A program made the position numbers and the translations under genes. Source: Planctomycetia bacterium (GTDB lineage: Bacteria > Planctomycetota > Brocadiia > Brocadiales > Brocadiaceae). From it: a DNA stretch of 64,000 nt. The stretch lies in NCBI GenBank assembly GCA_015075005.1, contig JABTVC010000001.1, forward strand, positions 1,302,001 to 1,366,000, given 5' to 3'. The notes below the pieces were generated by a model that saw only the letters and a list, made by a program, of their open reading frames with translations, ran no database searches and was not told the origin of the DNA. Of the stretch, positions 17,507 through 24,365 are shown one piece after another. Position 1 is the first letter of the stretch. Each line of letters starts with the position of its first letter.

Positions 17507-18427
17507 TTATTTAGGAAAAATTGGATTTAACAAAACATGAAGAAATGGAATATCTACAAAATATAACACAACGAGTGAGCAAACCAAAAATATACAGTAA
17601 AACATGAATAGCTTTTCTTTAAATAATTTTTCTGGTCTTTGAGCAACAGAATTCTCTTTCATCCCTATCTTTAAATACCAAGAAAACAAAATGGCTAACA
17701 ATGGAAAGGTTAAAAGAAATTCAATTTTATATTTGATCATAAACACACCAAAGAAAAATCCAAAAACCATTGCATAAAAAAATATAGAAATCAATAAACT
17801 GTTTTCTGAATAATGCTTAAAAGACTTTCTATATAATTCTGCATTAGAACGGTCAGATATAAGTCTTAGTTCAGAATATCTTTTAACGGCCATAAGAAAA
17901 GCTCCGCCCACCCAATAAGCGATAAGTAAACTTGACGGTGGTAAAAAATCATAAATAATAACAAACCATCCCAGCAAAAGACGAAGAGGATTATTAACAG
18001 ACTCAGACAAAACATCAAGATAAACCCTATCTTTTGTTCTAAAAGGTAAAACATTATACATAAAACCCATAAACAACAAAACAAAAGAAGTTACAAAATA
18101 GGCTTTTGACACATTATAAGCAAGAAACAATCCAATAACAGATAGCATTACATACTGCAAAATAACAAACTCGTACTTAATGTGCCCTAATACAGAGGGT
18201 CTGTTTTTTTTTAAAGGGTGAAATTTATCAAAATCAGCATCCAGCCATTCATTAATAGTATAATTAGCAGATGTAACAAGACATACAGATATAATAGCAA
18301 ATATACTTTTCAAAAAAAGATTTTCTGGCGAATGATCAACCACAAGTAAACCGAGAACAAACCCAGGTATGATAAAAATATTTTTAAACCAGTGTGAAGG
18401 ACGTGCTATCGCTATATAATGTTTCAT
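17507..18427 (-). CDS. UbiA-family polyprenyl transferase (phosphoribosyl-polyprenol synthase-like)
   Basis: 306 aa with about nine membrane helices. The first Asp-rich motif is NEWLDADFDKFHPLKKNRP, matching the N(D/E)xxDxxxDxxHPxKxxRP form of decaprenyl-phosphate phosphoribosyltransferase relatives rather than quinone enzymes; the second acidic region is YLDVLSESVNNPLR. The family transfers phosphoribose from PRPP onto a polyprenyl phosphate at the inner membrane. Followed at 11 nt by a HAD phosphatase, which supports a lipid-linked pentose donor pathway. Start ATG at 18427 leads directly into HYIAIARPSHWFKN, a typical opening. AT-rich. Substrate remains inferred. Confidence 0.8.
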   Translation of the reverse strand: MKHYIAIARPSHWFKNIFIIPGFVLGLLVVDHSPENLFLKSIFAIISVCLVTSANYTINEWLDADFDKFHPLKKNRPSVLGHIKYEFVILQYVMLSVIGLFLAYNVSKAYFVTSFVLLFMGFMYNVLPFRTKDRVYLDVLSESVNNPLRLLLGWFVIIYDFLPPSSLLIAYWVGGAFLMAVKRYSELRLISDRSNAELYRKSFKHYSENSLLISIFFYAMVFGFFFGVFMIKYKIEFLLTFPLLAILFSWYLKIGMKENSVAQRPEKLFKEKLFMFYCIFLVCSLVVLYFVDIPFLHVLLNPIFPK

Positions 18428-18522
18428 ATAATTTAATTGCTATGATATTTTGGAATCGCTATACTGGCAAGGTGAAGACTTAAACCAATAAAAAACATCT
18501 GGAATCACTGATTTTTAGCCTT

Positions 18523-18556
18523 ATCCTGCAATCAGGTTTCGCCCCGATTGCAGGAT
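18523..18556. terminator. Terminator-like hairpin
   Basis: Perfect 11-bp arms ATCCTGCAATC and GATTGCAGGAT around a GC-rich loop, located between the surface-protein gene's end and the UbiA gene start on the same strand. The poly-T tract is weak. Confidence 0.5.
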
Positions 18557-18606
18557 TCCAGTAATATTATACAATTCAAGCTTGCTGATATACTCATAAA
18601 TTCTAT

Positions 18607-19908
18607 TCATCTTCTTCTTTTTATCCGTGTGAATTTTTTCTCCCGCTTAACGACCGACTTGTATGCGGAGACGGAATCAGGATTAGATGTATCCAACATG
18701 ATTGAAGCATGAGAGACACTTGATATATTATCCGACACATCTTTATAAAAAGCATAGAGTGTTTTACTTTCATCTCCCCTGCTTAAGATATACTGGATAT
18801 CTGCTGCAAAATTGGTGGTGGAGGCCACAGATACCCAGTCTGGAGCAGAGGTCGACGGTGTATCGGAACGGGTAGAAACAACATAACCTGTTATCCCTCT
18901 GTTATCAGTTGCAGAAAGATTCAAGATAACTCTTTTAGTGTTGCTATAGGCATCCCCATTGTTAATGCTTATAGAACCATTAGGCTTGCTGGTATCTGAG
19001 ACCGTGGTAAAACTCCATGTGTAATTTGAGTCCAGCGTAGTACCAGCGTAGTTTGCTGCCCGTATTTTTTGTGTTAACGTTGCGGTATATTTGGTATTAT
19101 AAGCAAGATTGGCAGAAGGGATAAACGTAACAGTGTCTCCATTTGTGTATACAGAGCCTTTGACTTCACCATCTTTACTCTGCAATTTAAATGTCTCCGT
19201 AGTAACCGAAGAAACATTTATATACATTGAAAAGGTAGCAGATACCTTTGCATTAACTGCCACGTTCTTCGCACCAGTGGATGGATTTGTCGCCCTTATC
19301 TTCAAAACAGTTTGTGTAGAAGAGTCATCGGTACCGCCTGTGTTTCCTGTACCCCCAGAACCATCTGAAGCACCAGAACCTTCAGAATGTACTTCCGAAT
19401 GTGCTTTAACAAGACATTTAAGATCAACGTTTGTTGCATCATAATAACTGATATATATAGTATTTGAAATGCTTATCGCTGCAGAGGTATATCGCCCAAC
19501 ATCTTCGTTACTATCCAGGGTAGTTGTTACCCACGTGCCAGAAGCGTTCGTGGCATATTTGAGTTCACCATTATCATAATCATAATAGCTGATGTGCACC
19601 GCATCCGATGTGTCAACCGCTATTGAGGTGTACTGTCCTACATTTCCGTCACTATCCAGGGTGCTTGTTACCCATGAACCGGAAGCGTTCGTGGCATACT
19701 TAAGGTCATGATTAGTTACATCGTAATAACTGATGTGCGCAGCGTCAGATGTGTCAACTGCTATTGAGGTAAAACTGCCAACATATCCATCAGTATCCAG
19801 TGTGGTTGTGGTCCACCCGGCAAAGATGTTGCTAGCAAAAAAACCGAACTTCAAAAAAACAAGAGGGAAAATTATTAAAAATATTTTACGAATCAAATAT
19901 CCCTGCAT
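18607..19908 (-). CDS. Secreted surface protein with propeller-like repeats and Big_5 domain
   Basis: About 433 aa. The start at 19908 (MQGYLIRKIFLIIFPLV) is chosen over the upstream frame opening at 20040 because it has a perfect AGGAGG and begins a signal peptide; upstream codons lie inside the riboswitch. Mature domains: three tandem repeats of about 46 aa (VGQYTSIAVDTSDAVHISYYD..LKYATNASGTW), a Gly/Ser/Asp-rich linker (about 215-235), a Big_5 Ig-like domain (VAVNAKVSATFSMYINVSS..YTWSFTT) and an Ig-like module (GSISINNGDAYSNT..ISSVSHASIMLDT) like those in the giant proteins. The basic tail ends RIKRRR without a PEP motif. Two tandem c-di-GMP-type aptamers precede it. Confidence 0.82.
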   Translation of the reverse strand: MQGYLIRKIFLIIFPLVFLKFGFFASNIFAGWTTTTLDTDGYVGSFTSIAVDTSDAAHISYYDVTNHDLKYATNASGSWVTSTLDSDGNVGQYTSIAVDTSDAVHISYYDYDNGELKYATNASGTWVTTTLDSNEDVGRYTSAAISISNTIYISYYDATNVDLKCLVKAHSEVHSEGSGASDGSGGTGNTGGTDDSSTQTVLKIRATNPSTGAKNVAVNAKVSATFSMYINVSSVTTETFKLQSKDGEVKGSVYTNGDTVTFIPSANLAYNTKYTATLTQKIRAANYAGTTLDSNYTWSFTTVSDTSKPNGSISINNGDAYSNTKRVILNLSATDNRGITGYVVSTRSDTPSTSAPDWVSVASTTNFAADIQYILSRGDESKTLYAFYKDVSDNISSVSHASIMLDTSNPDSVSAYKSVVKREKKFTRIKRRR

Positions 19909-19920
19909 AAATAACCTCCT

Positions 19921-19974
19921 TAAAAAAAGCCATATTACGTAAAAAATGCATTTAAGCATTTCGGCAGTAAGGCT
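19921..19974 (-). terminator. Degenerate riboswitch terminator next to the SD
   Basis: AGCCTTACTGCCG followed by GTAATATGGCTTTTTTT forms a weaker version of the strong terminator at 20141-20194. The T-run continues straight into AAGGAGG, so the expression platform and ribosome site abut. Confidence 0.6.
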
Positions 19975-19982
19975 TTCTTTTA

Positions 19983-20058
19983 ATATACCGGCTTCCATGC
20001 AGGTTCGAAAAGACCCTGTTACTTTGTGCCCCCTGATCACTCAGGGTTTACCTTTGTC
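19983..20058 (-). promoter_or_regulatory. Cyclic-di-GMP-I type riboswitch, promoter-distal of a tandem pair
   Basis: GACAAAGGTAAACC, stem CCCTGA-GTGA-TCAGGG, core GGGGGCACAAAG, then CAGGGTCTTTTCGAACCTG. The conserved GCGCAAAG has become GCACAAAG, a substitution just before the ligand-contacting C-A of the core. Nearly identical to 20203-20278. Confidence 0.8.
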
Positions 20059-20101
20059 GCTATGCTTTTACCCTATAGAATTAAGACATCGTTAGAAAAA
20101 A

Positions 20102-20110
20102 TTAGTACAT
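20102..20110 (-). other. Two-codon ORF (ATG-TAC-TAA) behind a strong SD
   Basis: Between the two riboswitches: GGAGGTG (20114-20120) then ATG TAC TAA. Either the relic start of a gene once controlled by the upstream aptamer, or a minimal leader ORF. There is no further coding after the stop. Confidence 0.5.
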
Positions 20111-20140
20111 TATCACCTCCAGAATTACTTGTATAAAAAT

Positions 20141-20194
20141 AAAAAAGCCTTACTGCAAAAAATGTGCATTTAAGCATTTTCGGCAGTAAGGCTT
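20141..20194 (-). terminator. Riboswitch-associated intrinsic terminator
   Basis: Stem AAGCCTTACTGCCGAAAATG..pairing with GCAGTAAGGCTT and followed by TTTTTT, directly 3' of the aptamer at 20203-20278. Confidence 0.85.
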
Positions 20195-20202
20195 TCTTTT
20201 AA

Positions 20203-20278
20203 TATACCGGCTTCCATGCAGGCTCGAAAAGACCCTGTTACTTTGCGCCCCCTGATCACTCAAGGTTTGCCTTTGTCG
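20203..20278 (-). promoter_or_regulatory. Cyclic-di-GMP-I type riboswitch, promoter-proximal of a tandem pair
   Basis: GACAAAGGCAAACC, GNRA-capped stem, intact core GGGGGCGCAAAG, CAGGGTCTTTTCGAGCCTG and GGAAGCCGGTA. The core is unmutated here, unlike the downstream copy. Confidence 0.85.
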
Positions 20279-20496
20279 TAATGTTTTAATTATTTACTTC
20301 TATATTTTTTTGTAATATGCAATATTTTGTTAAAAAATTACTAAGACTTGACTGTAAATTGATTGTACAGAATTTCACTTTCTTTAAGTAGTCTTGTGGC
20401 CAGCTCCTAACCTTTGACACCAATACCCCCCTCTTCTTCCCTGATAGAGAGGGCATGGCAACTTTAGTTGTAACAGTGTTAACTAGAAAATTTAAT

Positions 20497-20754
20497 TTAT
20501 GAAACCTCGGCATTACTATCATTGTGCCGATGAATTGATTCCTTCGATTTCCTCCTGTTTCTCAAATATCGCAAACCCATCATTGTACCACCTCCGGCTG
20601 CAAAAAGAATGCAACTAATAGGCTCCGGTGCATGTTTAGGTGGCTTTCCGCGGCTTCCTGATCCTGATTTGGCGTCAGCGCTATCGACAACTATTATGGC
20701 TGATAGTATAAAGGCAAACAGACATCCTCCAATTGTAATTAATCTTTTTCTCAT
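20497..20754 (-). CDS. Short PEP-CTERM exosortase substrate
   Basis: 85 aa: a signal peptide (MRKRLITIGGCLFAFILSA..ADA), a short basic Gly/Ser/Lys region (KSGSGSRGKPPKHA), then the sorting signal PEPISCILFAAGG, a hydrophobic stretch and RYLRNRRKS. After Pro-Glu-Pro comes a membrane-spanning segment and an Arg-rich anchor, the tripartite PEP-CTERM form recognised by exosortases. The tail after the Arg cluster (ESIHRHNDSNAEVS) is longer than usual. AGGAGG precedes the ATG. It follows the 200-aa protein by 16 nt on the same riboswitch-led transcript. The mature protein would be only about 25 aa before the signal, so its role is unclear. Confidence 0.85.
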   Translation of the reverse strand: MRKRLITIGGCLFAFILSAIIVVDSADAKSGSGSRGKPPKHAPEPISCILFAAGGGTMMGLRYLRNRRKSKESIHRHNDSNAEVS

Positions 20755-20770
20755 TTCTATTCCTCCTTAA

Positions 20771-21373
20771 TTAATTTCCAACAACTTCAAATTGACAAGA
20801 ATCTTTTCCTCTTCTCCCAATCGGGAAAGGTTTTACCGTCGCAAGATAATCGTAAATCCCTACACTTAAAGAATCCACTGGTTTCCACCATGCAAAATAC
20901 CAGTAATCAGGATTTAACAGTCCACCAGATTCTTCGGAATCTTCAATTTCTTCCTGATAATCAGATACTCCATCAGGGCCTTCAATTTCCCAATTTACCT
21001 TAACTTTGGTTTTGTTCGTCACCCTGAACGCAACAAATAGATACGCCTCGTCAGGATACACCCACGCCCAGTAAGTATTACTGTCGTTTTCGTTTGTATA
21101 GCTCGTGTAAGCAGCATATACAATTGCAGTTGGATTAACATTGGGAATTACACCCTTCCTTAATTTAAACGACTTTAAGGTTGCCTTACTTCCCACTTGA
21201 TCAGCACGTATGCGCCCAAGTCCAACTTGCCCGTTATTTTGCAGGACTTCAATCGATGAACCCTTTGGAAGACCATTAATATCTCTGGCGAGAGAAACAT
21301 GTGCCAATCCAAAAACGGTCATAAGCAAAAACACGAAAGCAAGCAAACATTTATTTGCCCTTAAAACATTCAT
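20771..21373 (-). CDS. Secreted protein of unknown function (200 aa)
   Basis: Signal peptide MNVLRANKCLLAFVFLLMTV..AHVSLA, then a beta-rich domain: GSSIEVLQNNGQVGLGRIRA, VIPNVNPTAIVYAAY, YLFVAFRVTNKTKVKVNWEI and an acidic stretch (YQEEIEDSEESGG). No family recognised; VNWEIEGPDG with alternating strands suggests an Ig-like or pilin-assembly-like fold at best. Start chosen for AAGGGG about 7 nt upstream and the signal peptide. The last about 18 residues (PIGRRGKDSCQFEVVGN) result from one extra C relative to the sister copy, whose ending FRLGEEEKILVNLKLLEIN looks more natural; this copy may therefore carry a 3' frameshift. Preceded by a c-di-GMP riboswitch and followed by the PEP-CTERM gene. 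Confidence 0.78.
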   Translation of the reverse strand: MNVLRANKCLLAFVFLLMTVFGLAHVSLARDINGLPKGSSIEVLQNNGQVGLGRIRADQVGSKATLKSFKLRKGVIPNVNPTAIVYAAYTSYTNENDSNTYWAWVYPDEAYLFVAFRVTNKTKVKVNWEIEGPDGVSDYQEEIEDSEESGGLLNPDYWYFAWWKPVDSLSVGIYDYLATVKPFPIGRRGKDSCQFEVVGN

Positions 21374-21571
21374 TCTTTACCCCTTTCCCATTTCACAATA
21401 ACTATTATTACTATTCCAATCCAACTTTATTACCAAGGAAACTTCTTTCTCAATATTAACAACCTAAACCATAAAATCAATGTTGATATTTTCCCCTCCT
21501 TTCTCACATTTTTATAGCTGCAATACCTGATATAATTTTTACTACACCCAAAAACAGATTGCCCTAACAAT

Positions 21572-21624
21572 AAAAAAGCCTTACCACCGAAGATATTTTT
21601 TCAAACATATTCGGAAGTAAGGCT
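21572..21624 (-). terminator. Riboswitch-associated intrinsic terminator
   Basis: AGCCTTACTTCCGAATATG pairs with the CTTCGGTGGTAAGGCT segment, followed by TTTTTT on the minus strand. Confidence 0.85.
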
Positions 21625-21627
21625 ATC

Positions 21628-21702
21628 TTACTCCACATCCTTGTAGACTTAAAGACCCTATTACTTTGCGCCCCCTGATCACTCAGGGTTTACCTTTGTC
21701 GT
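21628..21702 (-). promoter_or_regulatory. Cyclic-di-GMP-I type riboswitch (intact copy of the inverted pair)
   Basis: GACAAAGGTAAACC, stem CCCTGA-GTGA-TCAGGG, core GGGGGCGCAAAG, TAGGGTCTTTAAGTCTAC. Lies about 255 nt upstream of the secreted-protein start at 21373. Confidence 0.85.
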
Positions 21703-21867
21703 GTGTCGTGATGCATGTACTTCATGCAACAATAACAATAAACATGAAACGTGTTAGAAGTATACACTGCAAATTATCTATGTCAAGCAAAAAAATAAAA
21801 TATTTTGCAATTGTAAATCTCATTTCATTTTGTATTATTCACACAAATATTGGAGGACAGAAAGATT

Positions 21868-22245
21868 GGTAGTCTCATCCCATCCGACGAAGAGGTCACG
21901 GTCTTTGATTTTCCATGCAGGGCTCGCCCATCCCAGGCATGCAATTACCTGATTGCCAATACGTACGATGTGCCTGATGTGTTCGCCAACAAGGCGGGGA
22001 TTGTCAAGGTAGCGATAGTGATGGAGGAGATAACCCCAGAGATATCTCTCTTGCGGGTATTTTACCACCTGCGTATTCTTTCTCCTTGCCATTGGGCTGC
22101 ATCCAGTTCCAGCTTTTGCAGAGTTCACGAGAAATATAACTACGCCCTCTGAGAAAATGACGATCTATGAGCGCTTTGATAAAGGCTATATCGTCTATTT
22201 GCAGTTTCCGTGAACGGTATTGGAATAGTATTGGTCGCGCATTAA
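21868..22245 (-). pseudogene. DUF4338 (DruA-like) protein remnant
   Basis: The N-terminal block reads FQYRSRKLQIDDIAFIKAL..RSYISRELCKSWNWMQPNG, the family's LSxELCxxWxWxQxNG motif. After a frame change near 22070 comes ERYLWGYLLHHYRYLDNPRL..VIACLGWASPAWKIKDRD..GWDETT. The middle of the protein and the C-terminus (after GWDETT, where the inverted duplication begins) are missing. DUF4338 proteins occur as repeated mobile-like genes and one member, DruA, belongs to the Druantia anti-phage system. This piece is inactive and no other Druantia gene is present. Confidence 0.75.
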
Positions 22246-22390
22246 AATACAAAACGATTACACAGCGCAATAGGTTGTGTTGCCCACCAGGACAAATTGT
22301 TCGGACGTGAAAAGGAAATCTTTTTCCGAACGAGACCGAAAATTAAGTGAGGCATGGGAACGGCGGGCTACTAAACGGAAAATCGCTTGA
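22237..22390 (+). pseudogene. IS3 transposase C-terminal fragment
   Basis: Reads AH-stop-NTKRLHSAIGCVAHQDKLFGREKEIF, a frameshift, then ERDRKLSEAWERRATKRKIA, the same C-terminus as at 2559-2700. Only about 50 codons remain. Confidence 0.8.
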
Positions 22391-22738
22391 CAAAAAAGGA
22401 TGTGAAGGAGTAGAATCCTGCCGTTCGGTAAAACAGAGGCGGGCTCTACTGGGAAGCAACCCACCAAGGAATAGCCGAACGAGGGACGACGGTTCGTCTT
22501 TCCGAGAGATGATAAAAACTATCCTCTCTCTCACAACCATACTATGACGAACTAGAGTTCCTCTTATGCCTAAATAAACCCTGAGGTCTTGGGCAAAGAC
22601 CCAGATTTAGTAGATTATTTTAAATTTGAAAATTCCAATTCACGGTGAACAAAAAAGTGTAAGATTGAATTTTGTTATGCAAAAATCAAGTGTGGGATTT
22701 AGGTGCCAAATTTTTGGGATTAACTACGGGATTTTACT
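22391..22738. other. Region without recognised gene
   Basis: About 350 nt between the IS3 fragment and the glycosyltransferase start. No coding homology, riboswitch or terminator was recognised; a GTCTTGGGCAAAGAC hairpin near 22592-22606 is the only structure seen. Confidence 0.4.
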
Positions 22739-24151
22739 ATGCTAAAAGAACACAATCTATTGTCAGGATGGGTAAAAATATTTTACAATCTTAACGGCAA
22801 GCTCAACCGTTTTTTTCTTTTAATAACACTGATACTCTCCTTTGTAACGGTAGTGCGTATTGGATATGACTTGCATCCCACATGGATAAGATAAATTTTA
22901 CGGTGGGAAGCTTACCAAATAGCGCAATCACTTGCGGAGGGCGAGGGTTACAGTTTCCCTTCGAACCACAGGTGGTTGTTTCCGCCAAGCAACGACGGTA
23001 CTTTTCACCCAACCGCTTGGGTGGACCCTCTATATACCTTTTGCCTAGCTGCTTTGATCTGGTTTTTTGGCCCCTATCATCAACTTGCAGCAGCTATATT
23101 CAACCTTTGCTTACTTTTTACCGCGCTCATGTTGACATACAAATTGGGGGAACGGCTATTGAATGCACCGCTCGGATTTCTGGCGGTCATCATTCTCGTC
23201 CACAGAACTTATTATTTTGCTTGTAACGTCCCATATATGAATAACACCCTGCTTGCCTCCGTGCTGATTCTATTCTCTGTTTTGGCGTTACTAGGTTACT
23301 TTCAGTTGCCTTCCATTTCCCGCTCTGGCGTTCTTGGCATGATATTAGGTTTTACTGTACTAGGATGCCCAGGTACTCAGTTTTTTATTCTTGTCACCCC
23401 ACTTGCAATTTTACTTGTGAGGTGGAGAGAACGACGTCGGGTAGTATGGCAAGCACTGACCGTTACGGTTGCAGCTGTCGTTATTATTGCACCATGGACG
23501 ATACGCAACTATCTAATATTCGACGAGTTTGTGCCTGTACGGACTGGCACTGGAATGCTAGCCTTCACCGGTGTTGTTGCCGTAGCTGGCGCTGTGGATC
23601 CAAATTTGGTTCAGTCAGTTGTCAAGCCCTCTTGGTCTGAGAAAAATCCACGGTCAGCTGTGATGCTCGCAAACCGGAAAAATGATCGTATTGCGCTGGA
23701 GAACTTTCAAATGCTGTATATTGCTGAAGAGGTTAATCCTCACAGGTTAAATATTATGAACGAAGCGCAACGCGATGCTTGGTTTTTGAGGGAAGCAAAA
23801 GTTTTTCTCGCAGAACACCCTTTTTTATCCATACAACTCGCTGCTGCAAAGATTGAAGTATTTGTTCGAAAAGTGGGGCGCTTCGGAGTGCTTGTATTCG
23901 CATTTGCTATTTTAGGAGGAGCATTATCCATTAGGCATTATCCAATTATGATATTGGCTTTCTGGGTAGGGACTTACATAGCTCCATTTTCCCTGATTAT
24001 TTGTTACTACATACGATACCGTTCTCCGATAGAGCCGTTGTTAGTTATTATTTCACTGTTCGCAGTTCATCGGCTCTCAACTATATTTTGTAACTGTATA
24101 AAATTTCAGTCCAAGTATTTCGCTGCTAAGAGAAATTCCATTTCCGTCTGA
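22739..24151 (+). pseudogene. GT39/ArnT-like membrane glycosyltransferase with one in-frame stop
   Basis: The frame from ATG 22739 to 24151 spans 471 codons and is broken only by a TAA at 22892-22894 (YDLHPTWIR-stop-ILRWEAYQIAQSLAEGEGY). The part after the stop restarts at ATG 22976 (391 aa). N-terminal helix, a luminal acidic loop with FHPTAWVDPLYTF, then about ten helices and a C-terminal RYRSPIEPLLVI typical of the PMT/GT39 superfamily, which transfers sugars from polyprenyl-phosphate donors. The key Asp/Glu loop lies near the stop, so a product starting at 22976 would lack the catalytic region. Stands alone on the plus strand between IS remnants. The nearby UbiA/HAD pair could supply a lipid-linked donor (inference). 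Confidence 0.75.
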
Positions 24152-24252
24152 AGCAAAACAACAATATTCGTACGTTTTTTAAGCTGGACTTATAAGAAAA
24201 GAGTGTGGGTAAAAATGAACCATAAACACGGATATATATGGAGGTGTGGGTG

Positions 24253-24284
24253 GGTTAATATACTGTCCAGTTTTTAAGGTACAT
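24253..24284. mobile_element. Solo IS3 terminal repeat
   Basis: GTTAATATACTGTCCAGT and the bases after it are an inverted-orientation match to the IS3 left end at 14602-14630, with a few substitutions. No transposase is attached. Confidence 0.6.
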
Positions 24285-24365
24285 TATAATCTGAAGCAAA
24301 ACAGTTATGCCTCTGGCTGTACCAGTTATACTTAACAAACGGTGGCGCTATGTTTGACATTGTAG

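Larger units (their letters stand above)
20383..21867. repeat. Large inverted duplication, copy 2 (partner 6124-7592)
   Basis: Reverse complement of 6124-7592, about 1.48 kb, differing by small indels. It contains riboswitch, terminator, secreted-protein gene and PEP-CTERM gene. Homology stops at the DUF4338 remnant on the right and in AT-rich sequence on the left. Confidence 0.93.

Noticed and set aside
6288-21702. Assignment of the riboswitches to 3',3'-cGAMP instead of c-di-GMP
   Set aside because: By my hand alignment the position that discriminates the ligands appears to be G (AAAGGT/AGGGC), as in c-di-GMP binders; I keep c-di-GMP but cannot prove it without a covariance alignment.
22150-22236. 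Extension of the IS3 transposase match leftwards (reading ERFDKGY)
   Set aside because: The same bases encode the clear DUF4338 motif on the minus strand, so the plus-strand similarity is chance.
21868-22245. A Druantia anti-phage system
   Set aside because: Only a truncated, frameshifted DruA-like piece is present, without any of the helicase or other Druantia genes.
22892-22894. Recoding of the in-frame stop in the GT39-like gene
   Set aside because: The codon is TAA, which is not a selenocysteine or pyrrolysine codon; mutation or missing bases is simpler.
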